Of a stretch of DNA of 20,527 bases, positions 1 to 8,392 are shown in pieces (the first letter of the stretch is position 1; each line of letters starts with the position of its first letter). The notes under the pieces were generated by a model that saw only the letters and a list, made by a program, of their open reading frames with translations, ran no database searches and was not told where the DNA came from. The translations under genes and the position numbers were made by a program. The DNA comes from JAAYAY01 sp964429355 (GTDB taxonomy: Bacteria; Planctomycetota; Planctomycetia; Pirellulales; Thermoguttaceae). Location of the stretch: contig CAYSCH010000144.1 in the NCBI GenBank assembly GCA_964429355.1, positions 1-20,527 on the forward strand. Reading direction: 5' to 3'.

Positions 1-959
1 TCGGGCGTTTCCTGGCGAGACGCGTGGAGGGCTGCAGGAGAATGTCCAGACGCCACGGGCCCTCTGTCCAACGACGTCGCAGGTAATGCAGCCTCGCCGG
101 GTTGCGCCGGTGTTTCCGTCGGGGCACGAAGGAGGCTGCTGAAGGAATCCAATGCGGCGCGGTGGGGCGGGGCGGATCCCGTCTGGGCTGGAGCATGGGG
201 GGCCGAGTTGACGGGCGCGTTCAGGGTCGCATCTTCCTCGGCGACGGCTCGCCAATGGAAACTGGTTTCCTGCTGCATGGCCAGGTCGAATGCGGTGAGT
301 CTGCCTCGCGAACCGCTGAGCGATTTCAGGGCATCTCCGCGGCGATCGTGGCCGGCCACCTGCTCGGTGGGAAAGAGGTCGCTTGTGNNNNNNNNNNCGT
401 TCTCCGTGCTGGGCTGCAGGGTCAATACGCCGTCTTTCTCCGAAGTCGCCACGCGAGCGCCGACCATTTCGAAAACAACGTCGTGGGGGACTGAAACACT
501 GACCATTCCGCGTTCAGATGGCCGGAAGTTGAAGACATCCGGAGTAAGTTCAATGTTTTTCGGCCCGGCCAGTTCGGTCGATGCGCGTTCCCCAGGCTGG
601 CTTTCCACCGAGAAGGAATCGTTTTCCGCGGCAGAACGGGAATCGGGCGAGGTCGGCTGAACGCCTGAAGGAAGAACTTGCCCAGCCAATGTCAAGGAGG
701 ATCCATCTGCGGCCAAAAAGTCCATCGAGTCGAAGCCGAGGAATGTGGCCGAGCTCTGGGACCCGGCATAGCGCATCATGGGCAGGGCGACGGTGCCTCC
801 GTCGCTGACTGTCTCCATGGAGGTGACCGAAAGGAGCAATCGGTCTTCCATCGGCTCGACCAGGAGTCGGCGTCCGCCGTCGCGAGCCGGTCGGCGACCG
901 TGCAAGGGGGAAATTGGCGACCGATCGAAGCCAAACCATTTGAGAATTCCGTCGATCAT
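1..959 (-). CDS. Exported LEPR-XLL-motif protein, partial (C-terminus outside window)
   Basis: The minus-strand frame starting at ATG 959 stays open to base 1 (about 319 codons), including through the 10-N gap if that gap length is right. Residues 35-44 read EPMEDRLLLS after a basic stretch (RRPARDGGRR). This matches the LEPR-XLL type N-terminal signature, which is known at the start of large secreted or surface proteins of planctomycetes. The rest visible is rich in Ser, Ala, Pro and Thr, with a segment near residues 120-185 that may form beta strands; no enzymatic domain was recognised. The ATG overlaps the kinase stop as ATGA, so translation is probably coupled and the protein belongs to the sigma/kinase operon. 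Several shorter frames here on both strands are shadows. The true length and function cannot be seen. Confidence is good for the frame and start, low for the role. Confidence 0.72.
   Translation of the reverse strand, partial: MIDGILKWFGFDRSPISPLHGRRPARDGGRRLLVEPMEDRLLLSVTSMETVSDGGTVALPMMRYAGSQSSATFLGFDSMDFLAADGSSLTLAGQVLPSGVQPTSPDSRSAAENDSFSVESQPGERASTELAGPKNIELTPDVFNFRPSERGMVSVSVPHDVVFEMVGARVATSEKDGVLTLQPSTENXXXXTSDLFPTEQVAGHDRRGDALKSLSGSRGRLTAFDLAMQQETSFHWRAVAEEDATLNAPVNSAPHAPAQTGSAPPHRAALDSFSSLLRAPTETPAQPGEAALPATSLDRGPVASGHSPAALHASRQETP
388..397. other. Assembly gap (10 N)
   Basis: Ten ambiguous bases interrupt the partial LEPR-type gene. Both flanks stay open in the same minus-strand frame if the gap is really 10 bases, or differs from 10 by a multiple of three. 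The number of N may be only an estimate. Confidence 0.99.
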
Positions 960-3937
960 GATGTCACCTGAGGTTGCTGCCGTTTCTCGGTCGATTGGGC
1001 GTTCTCTTTCTGTGGTGTGACGTTACGCTCCGACTGGATCCGGCTGAGAATCGCGACGAAATCGGGGTGATCCTGGACGAGTTTGAAGGCCGGCTCGCCG
1101 CGGATTCGTTCACTGTCGCAGAAACCGGCCTCGACCGCCTGCCCTAACGTAGCCAGTGCGGCTTCGGTCCACTGGTGGTCGCCGTCAGTTCCCCCAATTG
1201 CCGTGTTGGCCAATTCGACGGCTACGGCAAAAAGCCGTTCGGGATCGTCCGGCCAGAGCTCTTTTCGGGCCAGGGCAACTTCGACCGCCTCCTGGGGACG
1301 ACCTTGCTGCCGCAGCAAGTCGCCCAGATTCCCATAGTGATTACTGAGGAACAGGCGGAAGCGGGCCACGCCGGAAGCGTGGTCGAAGGCGAATCGCTGG
1401 TGCTCGATGGCCGCGCGGGAGGCCTTGACGGCTTCCTCGAGATTGCCGAGGCGCTGATGGGCCATGGCAAGATTGTTCTGTGCCCCGCCGAGGCAACTGC
1501 GAAAGTTCAGCTCCTCGGGGTAGTCTGCGACCAACTGCTGGAAGAGCTCGATCGCTTCGCCAAGCGGTTCCAGCGCCTCCTGTTGGTTTCCCAAGTCGGA
1601 ATAGACCTGGCCAAGGTTGTTGCAGCTTACTGCGAGGTCCGACCGGAAACGGACCAGCAACGGGGCTTTGCGGAGCAAACGGCGCCGAATCTCGACCGCC
1701 TGGTGGTAGGCCTGGATGGCCTCCGCGCCGTTTCCGCGATCATTCTGAAGCATTCCGAGATTGTTGTAGGAGAGTCCCAAGTCACTCAGGTATTCAATGG
1801 ATGCCGGCTGAGCGGCGGTGAGTTGTTCCTGGATGGCAAGAGCCTTGCGGCAGGCTTCTTCAGCACGTGCGACGTCGACCGCCGCGTAGACGAAACTGAG
1901 ATTATTGAAGGTGACGGCCAGCGCGCTCTGGTAGTCCAGGTGCTCGGGATTGTCGTGAGCGAGCTGCTCCTGGATCCGGGCGGCGGCTAGAAAGTGCTCT
2001 TCGGCCCCGGCGGTGTTTCCGGCCCGATGTTCGATTAATCCCAGGTTACCGAGCGTCAGTGCCTTGTCATTAAGAGCCTTGACGTCCTGGGGGGCCCGGT
2101 CGAGGAGCTCCTGCTGGAGATTGAGAGCTGTGTTCAGCGCGGTCCGGGCCTCGTTGACCTTTCCCTCTGTTCCGTAAAGAAGGCCCATGTCGTTGTGGCA
2201 GAGGGCCATTTCAGCTCGGAAGTTACGTCCGGCCGCTACGCTCTCCCCGAATTGCTGGAAGCCGGCCAGGGCCATGCGGTACTCTGCGAGCGCCTGTTCT
2301 CGATTGCCGATCTGTTCATGGACCTTTCCGGTCTTGAAATGGGTGAGCGCCAAGTCAGCCTGGAGATCGGGATCGGTGGCCGCATATTCGGTGAAGGCCT
2401 GGTAGTAACGGAGGGTATCCTGAAGGAGTTCGGCCCTGACGGATTCGGTTCCCGGTACTTGGGCCAGTTGTTCGGCAAGGCGGACGCCAAAGCGGTCGAC
2501 GATATCGCGGGCCTGGCGGAAATGCTTCTCCGCCCGGGCGTGATTGGCTTCGGATTGGCCCAACGCGGCTTTGGTTTTTGCGTGGGCGCCGGCGATGGTG
2601 AAGGTGCTGACGGCCAGGCCGCCCGCGGCGCAGACTGCTACGCAGGCGGCGGCGGCGACGAATCCTATGTGGCGGCGGGTCCACTTCCCCACGCGATCCA
2701 TCCAGGTTGGGCGGCGGGCAAGGGTGGGTTTGCCGTCGAGAAATCGCCGCAGATCGTCGGCAAACGCCTGCGCGGATTGGTAGCGTTGCTCCGGAGTCTT
2801 GGAGATCGCCTTGAGGATGATCGTCTCCAAGTCGGCGGGAATCGACGGCCGGATGCGGCGCGGGAGGCGCGGTTCGTCCTGGGCGATTCGGCGGAGGAGA
2901 TCGGCTCGGATTTCCCCATCGAAGGCAGGCTGCAGCGTGACTGCTTCGTAAAGGGTGATTCCCAGGGAGTAAATGTCGGATCGTTGATCGAGGAGATTGG
3001 AATTTCCGTCAGCCTGTTCGGGACTCATGTAGCGGATGCTTCCGAGCACCTGGCCGGTCAGGGTCAGGCCGGCATCGCACGACAGAAATCGCGCCAGGCC
3101 GAAGTCGGTCACCCAGAGCTTGCCCGTGCGGTCTAGAAGGAGGTTTGAGGGTTTCACGTCGCGGTGGACGATACCACAGTCGTGGGCGTGCTGGAGGGCT
3201 TCGGCGGCCTGGATTCCAAGATGGCACACGGTGCGGTAGTAGTCGCGGCCACGCCCGGACTCGATGGTTGTCAGTGCCCGCAAGGTGGAGTGTCTTGCCG
3301 GATCGCCATCGGCTCTTCGCGTGGTCTCGTCGGGGTCTGCGGAACGCATACCTTCGGCGTCGCGGGTGCTGTCACCACGGACGTCGGCCAGGGCACGATC
3401 GAGCGAAGCACCTTCGATGTACTGCATGGCGTAGTAATGAACGCCGCGTTCGCAACCGACCGAGAAGACGGGAACGATGTTTGGGTGGTGCAGTTGGGCT
3501 GCAGCCCGGGCCTCGTTTTCGAATCGGACAATCTGCTTCTGATCGAGGACGGCCGCGAACGGCAGGGCCTTGAGAGCCACGCGGCGATCGAGCGAGACCT
3601 GGCGAGCCTCGTAGACGATACCCATCCCTCCCCGTCCGATCTCCCGAACGAGAATGAAATCGCCCAGCCGCTTTTCGGAGGGCTGTTGGGGGGGCGACGC
3701 AGCCGGGGCCCCTTCGTTGCAGATCATCTGGCTCGTTGCGCGATCAAGGAACGCCAGGCTGCGGAGGGAGACTGTCAGCGCCTCTTCGAGATCGGGATGG
3801 GCGGCCACGATCGCGTCGATATCGGGAGGGAAGTTGTTTTCGCGAGCCGAAAGATAATCATCAAGAACGCCTGCCAGCCGTTCCTGTTGCTCGGGGGTGA
3901 GCTTGTCGATCGGCAGGGATTGGTTCAAGTCGTGCAT
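956..3937 (-). CDS. Membrane Ser/Thr protein kinase with C-terminal TPR repeats
   Basis: A 993-residue Hanks-type kinase. Residues 1-90 are an N-terminal region typical of planctomycete kinases (DDYLSARE, DIDAIVAAHPDLEEAL). The kinase domain spans about 94-400: glycine loop GRGGMG 101-106, lysine K123 in VALK, alphaC glutamate E142, catalytic HRD 258-260 with K262 and N265, DFG 278-280, and SPEQ 305-308 in place of APE. All catalytic residues are present, so it should be active. A hydrophobic segment at about 424-446 is the likely single membrane span. Beyond about 510 lie roughly eight TPRs of about 43 residues with repeated NNLG cores, presumably outside the cytoplasm. The tail (EPAFKLVQDHPDF) is also common in such kinases. 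An insertion of about 48 polar residues (184-231) interrupts the catalytic domain. It starts 9 nt after the sigma factor stop and overlaps the next gene by ATGA. Probable role: signal transduction with the sigma factor. Confidence 0.93.
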   Translation of the reverse strand: MHDLNQSLPIDKLTPEQQERLAGVLDDYLSARENNFPPDIDAIVAAHPDLEEALTVSLRSLAFLDRATSQMICNEGAPAASPPQQPSEKRLGDFILVREIGRGGMGIVYEARQVSLDRRVALKALPFAAVLDQKQIVRFENEARAAAQLHHPNIVPVFSVGCERGVHYYAMQYIEGASLDRALADVRGDSTRDAEGMRSADPDETTRRADGDPARHSTLRALTTIESGRGRDYYRTVCHLGIQAAEALQHAHDCGIVHRDVKPSNLLLDRTGKLWVTDFGLARFLSCDAGLTLTGQVLGSIRYMSPEQADGNSNLLDQRSDIYSLGITLYEAVTLQPAFDGEIRADLLRRIAQDEPRLPRRIRPSIPADLETIILKAISKTPEQRYQSAQAFADDLRRFLDGKPTLARRPTWMDRVGKWTRRHIGFVAAAACVAVCAAGGLAVSTFTIAGAHAKTKAALGQSEANHARAEKHFRQARDIVDRFGVRLAEQLAQVPGTESVRAELLQDTLRYYQAFTEYAATDPDLQADLALTHFKTGKVHEQIGNREQALAEYRMALAGFQQFGESVAAGRNFRAEMALCHNDMGLLYGTEGKVNEARTALNTALNLQQELLDRAPQDVKALNDKALTLGNLGLIEHRAGNTAGAEEHFLAAARIQEQLAHDNPEHLDYQSALAVTFNNLSFVYAAVDVARAEEACRKALAIQEQLTAAQPASIEYLSDLGLSYNNLGMLQNDRGNGAEAIQAYHQAVEIRRRLLRKAPLLVRFRSDLAVSCNNLGQVYSDLGNQQEALEPLGEAIELFQQLVADYPEELNFRSCLGGAQNNLAMAHQRLGNLEEAVKASRAAIEHQRFAFDHASGVARFRLFLSNHYGNLGDLLRQQGRPQEAVEVALARKELWPDDPERLFAVAVELANTAIGGTDGDHQWTEAALATLGQAVEAGFCDSERIRGEPAFKLVQDHPDFVAILSRIQSERNVTPQKENAQSTEKRQQPQVTS

Positions 3938-3945
3938 GGGTCGTC

Positions 3946-4578
3946 CTATTCCACTCCCACCGCGTCGAGCTGCTGCCGCAGATGGTTGATCGCCCGTAGC
4001 CAGAGCATCCTGGTGGCGCCGGCCGTACGGCCGGTTCGTTCGGCGATTTCCTTGAACGGCAACCCTTCCAGATGGCGCATCACTATGATGTCGCGGTAGT
4101 CGGGCCGCATTTCGGCGAGTTGGTCGGCGAGGATCACCACATACTCACGGTGGCTCGCGCAGGTACTGGGGGAAGCGGCATGATCGACGAGGACTGCGTC
4201 CAGGCGAACCGTGGACCTTTCGACAGCGGCCCCAATTCTCTCGAGGGACACTTCGCGATGCACGGCTCGTTTTTCAGTCAGTACATGTTGTTCAACGGCT
4301 TGCGCCAGGTTATTGGCCAGTATTCGCCGCAGCCATGCCAGGAATTCCCGCTCTGAGTCGCCTCGGAAATGTGGGAAGTCCCGGTGTGCTTCCAGGAAGG
4401 TCTCTTGGACAATGTCGGAAGGGCTGACACGGGCTTGGAGCTTGGCGTCAATCTGCGCGGTGGCGAGGAGACGCAGATAGTTGCCATACAGTTGCAGGAG
4501 CTGGCCCAAAACAGCTTCGGGGGCCGCCCGAGCTTGTGTGAGGAGTTGTTGCGGATCGGGCTGGGAAGTTGTGCACAT
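3946..4578 (-). CDS. ECF-type RNA polymerase sigma factor (planctomycete subfamily)
   Basis: From ATG 4578 this gives 210 residues, a usual ECF length. Region sigma-2 is at about 24-95 (SPSDIVQETFLEAHRDFPHFRG, then FLAWLRRILANNLAQ). Region sigma-4 is at about 145-205, with the helix-turn-helix at 174-197 (PFKEIAERTGRTAGATRMLW). The pattern fits the planctomycete-specific sigma-70 subfamily (the TIGR02984 type, from memory). The frame is open 33 codons further up, but that extension (PAPPPLQGKF) is not sigma-like, so MCTTSQ is preferred; the ribosome site (GGACGGG) is weak. It recruits RNA polymerase to a specific promoter set. The kinase follows after 8 nt, and no anti-sigma gene is seen, so the kinase may control it directly or through an unseen partner. 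ECF factors paired with Ser/Thr kinases are known in planctomycetes; the targets here are unknown. Confidence 0.92.
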   Translation of the reverse strand: MCTTSQPDPQQLLTQARAAPEAVLGQLLQLYGNYLRLLATAQIDAKLQARVSPSDIVQETFLEAHRDFPHFRGDSEREFLAWLRRILANNLAQAVEQHVLTEKRAVHREVSLERIGAAVERSTVRLDAVLVDHAASPSTCASHREYVVILADQLAEMRPDYRDIIVMRHLEGLPFKEIAERTGRTAGATRMLWLRAINHLRQQLDAVGVE

Positions 4579-4898
4579 GATATCACCCGTCCGATTAGGC
4601 AGAAATGCGCTGGACCTGTCACGGGGACGGTGCAAATAATCGGCAAATTTCCCCTGGAGGGGGGGCGGGGCCGGCAATTATGCCCTGGTTCTAACTATTC
4701 TATCCTCACTCTCGAAATACTTCACCTGGGAACCGAAACAGTATCCCCCGCTTGGGCAGGAAGGTAGGACATTGCGAAATCCCGTGCGGCTGAGCCTGAC
4801 GTGCCATGAAAGACCCAAGAAGAAGGAGAAAGCAGCGCGCACTATGGGACAGGCCACCGTATTGGCAGTGAGGAATCGGTGGGCGGGTTGGTGGACGG
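4579..4898. other. Intergenic region upstream of the sigma factor operon
   Basis: This 320-nt stretch lies between the sigma factor start and the 3' end of the isomerase-like gene, both on the minus strand. It must hold the promoter of the sigma/kinase operon. A minus-strand CATAAT hexamer occurs near 4675-4680 but has no convincing -35 partner, so no promoter is called. A G-rich run sits at about 4655-4673. No gene or clear terminator was seen; short frames here lack coding character. Confidence 0.5.
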
Positions 4899-5741
4899 TT
4901 AAAGGCCTTGGGATCGGAGATAGGCGACACTCCGCTTAAGGATGTCATCCGAGCCGATGATCTCCAGGGTGGAACCTCGGACGTTTGCGTCCTTTAGAAC
5001 CTCGCAGACGCCTGCGATGTCGACCACGCCGTCGCCGAGGGCGATCGTGGAGAAGCCGCAACCGTACATCGTCCCTCGTTTTTCCACCCACTGCTGGCCA
5101 AGATCCTTCCAGTGCACGTGATGGATCTTGTCTTTGAACACCCGGGCCATCTCCACCGGGTCTGCACCTCCCAGCCAGGAATTGCCGGTATCGAGGTTCA
5201 CACCGAGGGAGTCGGGATTGCCCAGCATCTCCATTACGTCTCGGATTCCCTGGATGCTATCGGTGATGGGACCGTGAGGTTCCAGAAGGAGGTGAACGCC
5301 GTAGTCGGCGGCCATGCGGACGGGCGTGCAGAGTTTTTCCGCGATCGTGAAGATCTGCTGGTCGTAGGACAGGTTCAAGGCCCACTCGGACCGCGGGTCC
5401 GTCTCGGTGGTGACCACGTCCTTGATTCCGATCGCTGCGGCGAACTTGATCGCCTTCATGATCTCTGCCGTACCGAACAGGCCCGGATTGGAGGGTTCCA
5501 ACAGCATGGCATGGGCGCATACGGTCGAGGGTTGAATCCCGTATTTCTCGAAAAGGCGTCTCACTTCAAAGGGGTTTTCGTCCAGACTGATGGTCGGTGA
5601 GAATCCGGCGGAGCCCAGCATGCTACCGCCGGCGTTGGTGTCGGTGATGTCGGCGCACTCGAAACCCATGGCCTGGGCTCGCTGGAGTTGCACTTCGACG
5701 CTGGCAAACGGTTCGATCAGCAAGAAGACGCCGATTTTCAT
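4899..5741 (-). CDS. Sugar isomerase/epimerase-like TIM-barrel protein
   Basis: A 280-residue protein of the xylose isomerase-like / AP endonuclease 2 TIM-barrel superfamily (sugar phosphate isomerase/epimerase group). Start MKIGVFLL at 5741 is chosen because GGGGAG lies 8 nt before it, and the 26-codon extension further up is not barrel-like. Likely metal ligands in the right order are E154 (LLLEPHG), D184 (NLDTGNS), H210 (HHVHWKD) and E260 (STLEIIG). The beta1 strand begins at residue 2. No signal peptide, so it is cytoplasmic. It lies 204 nt downstream of a Tat-exported oxidoreductase on the same strand; the two families often occur together in sugar and inositol catabolism. Likely reaction: isomerisation or epimerisation of a keto sugar or cyclitol, divalent-metal dependent. 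The exact substrate cannot be read from the sequence. Confidence 0.88.
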   Translation of the reverse strand: MKIGVFLLIEPFASVEVQLQRAQAMGFECADITDTNAGGSMLGSAGFSPTISLDENPFEVRRLFEKYGIQPSTVCAHAMLLEPSNPGLFGTAEIMKAIKFAAAIGIKDVVTTETDPRSEWALNLSYDQQIFTIAEKLCTPVRMAADYGVHLLLEPHGPITDSIQGIRDVMEMLGNPDSLGVNLDTGNSWLGGADPVEMARVFKDKIHHVHWKDLGQQWVEKRGTMYGCGFSTIALGDGVVDIAGVCEVLKDANVRGSTLEIIGSDDILKRSVAYLRSQGL

Positions 5742-5836
5742 GGGAAACTCCCCTTTCATTCTGCGATCAAGGTACGGCCGGTCCGCCAGTTGCCGGCCTG
5801 GCCAGGAGTGTTGGAACAATGGAATGCTGGCTGCTG

Positions 5837-5851
5837 CAGGTTCTCAACCTG
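5837..5851. repeat. Short inverted repeat (CAGGTT / AACCTG)
   Basis: Perfect 6-bp arms with a 3-nt loop, 96 nt upstream of the isomerase-like start, in the gap after the oxidoreductase. It could be a small hairpin in the leader or a protein site. There is no U-run, so it is not a classical terminator. Confidence 0.4.
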
Positions 5852-5891
5852 GAGGCAGGGAACTCGGCCAATCTTTGACGGAACCAGACGA

Positions 5892-5934
5892 GGGATACGT
5901 TTTCAACGTGTCCGCCACAATCGAGTCGTATCCC
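5892..5934. repeat. 8-bp inverted repeat downstream of the oxidoreductase stop
   Basis: GGGATACG (5892-5899) and CGTATCCC (5927-5934) are perfect complements around a 27-nt loop. The nearer arm starts 11 nt past the stop of the 5946-7199 gene. It might act as an mRNA 3'-end structure or a processing site between that gene and the isomerase-like gene. There is no following U tract. Confidence 0.45.
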
Positions 5935-5945
5935 AGGTGTGGACG

Positions 5946-7199
5946 CTACGACATGCGAATCGACTGGCTGGCTTGGTCGAAGAGGGCCACTTTGCTTTCC
6001 CGGTGGGACAGGATTCCCATGGAAAGGGGCGCCTGGACACGGACGGCCATGCCGATATTGCACTTGGGCTGTTTGCGGGTTTTCACGCAGTCGAGCAGGT
6101 CGGCCCAGAGCTTGCTGGTATCGCCTTGTCCTTTCCAGGGCATAAGGATTTCCTTTTTGTCCTTGGCGAAGGGCACGATCCGCACGCCCTCGCCGGTGCC
6201 GCCCTGGAGCATGGCCCAAGTGATGATTCCGTCGGTGCCGCGGATGACCGTGTCGGCAGGCACGTGGTTCGACAGGGAGTTGGTCATAACCACGCTGGGC
6301 CCGTCGGGATAGTCGGCAATGATATTGCACTGGTCGGGCACTTCGCGGTCGTACTGGAAGGTGCCCCCGCCGCCGAAGACACGCTGGGGGAAGTCGAGTT
6401 CCAGGATACAGAAGATCGGTGTGAAGGTGTGGACGAGCAGATCGGTTGCCGGGCCACCGGCGTAGTCCCAGTACATTCGCCACTGGAAGAAGCGGGAGAC
6501 CGTAAAATCGACCTTGGGCGCATCGCCGAGGAAGCGTTCCCAGTTGAGGTCCGGTCCTGGTGCGGCGTTGGGATCGTCGATGGTCATCCGCTCGCCCCAG
6601 TCGCCGCGGCGGTAGAAACTGCACTCGACGTGGACCGGTTTGCCGATGATCCCGTCGTGGATCAGTCGGATGATTTCCGGGTAGTTGTCGTCGGCCATGT
6701 GCTGGGTACCGACCTGGACGAGCTTGCCGGTTTTCTTGGAGGTCTCTTCGATCTTTTTGGCCAGTTCGAACTGGGCCCAGTGGGTCAGGGGTTTTTCGCA
6801 ATAGACGTCCTTGCCGGCGTTGAGAGCGTCGATCGTCTGCGGCCCGTGCAGGCGGTCGGGAGAGGCGATACAGACCACGTCGACATTGGGATCGGCCAGA
6901 AGCGCCTCGTGCTCGTCGTACATCTTGGCTCCGCCGGTGTTCTTGCTGGCGGCCTCGAGACGGGGGCGGTAGACGTCGCAGACGGCGACGGGTTCAGCGA
7001 TGCCTTGCTGCTTGAAGTCGTTGACGATGCTCAGGTGGGCGCCGCAACGTCCGCCCGTGCCGATGAAGCCAACCCCCAATCGCTCGTTGGCGCCCTTGGC
7101 GGTCTCCGCGATCACCGTGGGGGCCGCAAGCGCTCCGGCAGCAACCACGCCGGCGGCCACGCTGGTTCGCACAAATTCACGACGTGTCGTCTTCTTCAT
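5946..7199 (-). CDS. Tat-exported Gfo/Idh/MocA family oxidoreductase
   Basis: A 417-residue protein. The N-terminus (TRREFVRTS, then an Ala/Val-rich core to about residue 31) is a twin-arginine signal, so the enzyme is folded with its cofactor and then exported. The nucleotide-binding motif GFIGTGG is at 44-50, the ASPDRLHG strand at 112-119 and the hallmark EKP at 135-137; the C-terminal half is the usual substrate domain (MYWDYAGGPATDLLVH). The family uses NAD(P) to oxidise or reduce sugars and cyclitols. The start at 7199 is preferred over an upstream extension because the Tat motif follows directly and GGAGGGAG lies 7 nt upstream. The ATG overlaps the stop of the LRR lipoprotein gene (ATGA), so the two are probably made together. 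The substrate is unknown. Confidence 0.92.
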   Translation of the reverse strand: MKKTTRREFVRTSVAAGVVAAGALAAPTVIAETAKGANERLGVGFIGTGGRCGAHLSIVNDFKQQGIAEPVAVCDVYRPRLEAASKNTGGAKMYDEHEALLADPNVDVVCIASPDRLHGPQTIDALNAGKDVYCEKPLTHWAQFELAKKIEETSKKTGKLVQVGTQHMADDNYPEIIRLIHDGIIGKPVHVECSFYRRGDWGERMTIDDPNAAPGPDLNWERFLGDAPKVDFTVSRFFQWRMYWDYAGGPATDLLVHTFTPIFCILELDFPQRVFGGGGTFQYDREVPDQCNIIADYPDGPSVVMTNSLSNHVPADTVIRGTDGIITWAMLQGGTGEGVRIVPFAKDKKEILMPWKGQGDTSKLWADLLDCVKTRKQPKCNIGMAVRVQAPLSMGILSHRESKVALFDQASQSIRMS

Positions 7200-8362
7200 G
7201 GGTTTTCTCCCTCCAGTTTCAGGTCTTTCAGATGCACCAGTTTTTCGAGAATTTGCCGTGAGCTTTCTGTCAGTCCGGCGTTTCCCCGCAGATCGAGGCG
7301 CACCAGGTTTGGGGCGACCTCGGGCAGGCAGGCGACGGCCTGATCGTCGAGGAAAGCACGGGTGGCGATCAGTGTTTGCAGCGGCAACGGTCCCGTGCCC
7401 GAATTCTTCAGTGCCACCAGGAACGCTCCCGTGACCAGGATTTCGCGCAACGAGAGGATCTTCAGGCTCGGAAACTCGCCGAGCGACTGCAGTGCTTCGT
7501 CTGTCACTCCATAACACCGGGCGAATGCCAAGGTGTGGATTCTGCGGGCCGTTGGGGCGTGGGAGGCCAAACGTTGCAGGAAGGCAGCGGAAATCTCCGC
7601 GTCTTCGATCGTGAGCGATTGCACCTTGGCAAGGCCGGTGATGACACCGGCGATCTGGTCATTGACAGCCGGTCCAGCCAGCTTGACCTCCTCAAGCCCT
7701 TTCATTGCCGACAGACGCTGGAAGTCGCTGGAGAGCAGACTTCCGCAATTGCGCAAGTCCAGCGACCGTATCCGCGAGCCGCCTGTCAGATGCTCCAGGC
7801 CGGCGCCAGTGATCTGGTTCATCTCGATCAAGGCCAGCACTTCCAATTGTGGGCAGGCGGCCACTGCAAGGAGAGCGGCATCGGTCACTCCGGCCAGACG
7901 CCGCAGTGTCAGTCGCTTCAGGTTGGGCATGGCCCGAAGCAATTGGCCCAATTCCAGATCATCGAGCGATGCATCCTGCAGGAGAAGCTCTTCGAGCTGG
8001 GTGAGTGTTGCCAGTTCGGCGAGTGTCGCATTGGGTACCGAACTGACGGTGAGGCGAAGGGCCTTGAGGTTCGGAAACCTCAAGGCGGCGCGGACAAGGG
8101 GTTCGTCCGCAAAAACCCGTTCGCTAGCCAGGTCAATCCGGACGGGGAAGCCGGCTTCATCGGCCTCGATCGACCCTCCCGCGGCTGCAATCGTCTGGAC
8201 GGCGGCCTTCTGTTCGTCGGACAGTCCGGGAGGGGCCACCGAAGGAGCCTTGGCGGGGGGCACTCCTCCGGACAGCTCCGCGGCCGGCCTGTCTGGACGG
8301 CAGCCGCCACCTACGGCGACACAAATAAGGATACCGATCGCTGCGTTGTGAACGAATGCCAT
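7196..8362 (-). CDS. Leucine-rich-repeat protein, probable lipoprotein
   Basis: A 388-residue protein. A short hydrophobic N-terminus (AAIGILICVAVGGGC) ends at Cys21, a plausible but not classical lipobox (GGGC), followed by a Pro/Ala linker. From about residue 75 to the end are 10-12 leucine-rich repeats of about 24-26 residues (for example NLKRLTLRRLAGVTDAALLA, and LVRLDLRGNAGLTE near the C-terminus), of the cysteine-containing / F-box-like LRR kind. Such repeats form a curved binding surface; no catalytic domain is seen. It is probably envelope-anchored. It follows the 8455-9738 oxidoreductase gene after 92 nt and overlaps the next oxidoreductase by 4 nt. The context suggests binding of a partner protein or glycan, but this is inference. 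No strong ribosome site precedes the ATG. Confidence 0.82.
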   Translation of the reverse strand: MAFVHNAAIGILICVAVGGGCRPDRPAAELSGGVPPAKAPSVAPPGLSDEQKAAVQTIAAAGGSIEADEAGFPVRIDLASERVFADEPLVRAALRFPNLKALRLTVSSVPNATLAELATLTQLEELLLQDASLDDLELGQLLRAMPNLKRLTLRRLAGVTDAALLAVAACPQLEVLALIEMNQITGAGLEHLTGGSRIRSLDLRNCGSLLSSDFQRLSAMKGLEEVKLAGPAVNDQIAGVITGLAKVQSLTIEDAEISAAFLQRLASHAPTARRIHTLAFARCYGVTDEALQSLGEFPSLKILSLREILVTGAFLVALKNSGTGPLPLQTLIATRAFLDDQAVACLPEVAPNLVRLDLRGNAGLTESSRQILEKLVHLKDLKLEGENP

Positions 8363-8392
8363 GTCAGGCTGCCTGCTGACTCACGTACTGTG

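Noticed and set aside
102..1020. Several plus- and minus-strand ORFs of 75-150 codons at the left end
   Set aside because: All are shadows of the LEPR-type minus-strand frame starting at 959, which has the recognisable motif and the coupled start.
1175..4099. Long plus-strand ORFs (271, 313 and 311 codons) opposite the kinase gene
   Set aside because: The minus strand encodes a complete kinase with all catalytic motifs and TPRs; these have no domain or ribosome site.
5688..7343. 551-codon plus-strand ORF opposite the oxidoreductase gene
   Set aside because: It is antisense to a gene with clear Tat, nucleotide-binding and EKP motifs; long antisense frames are expected in GC-rich coding DNA.
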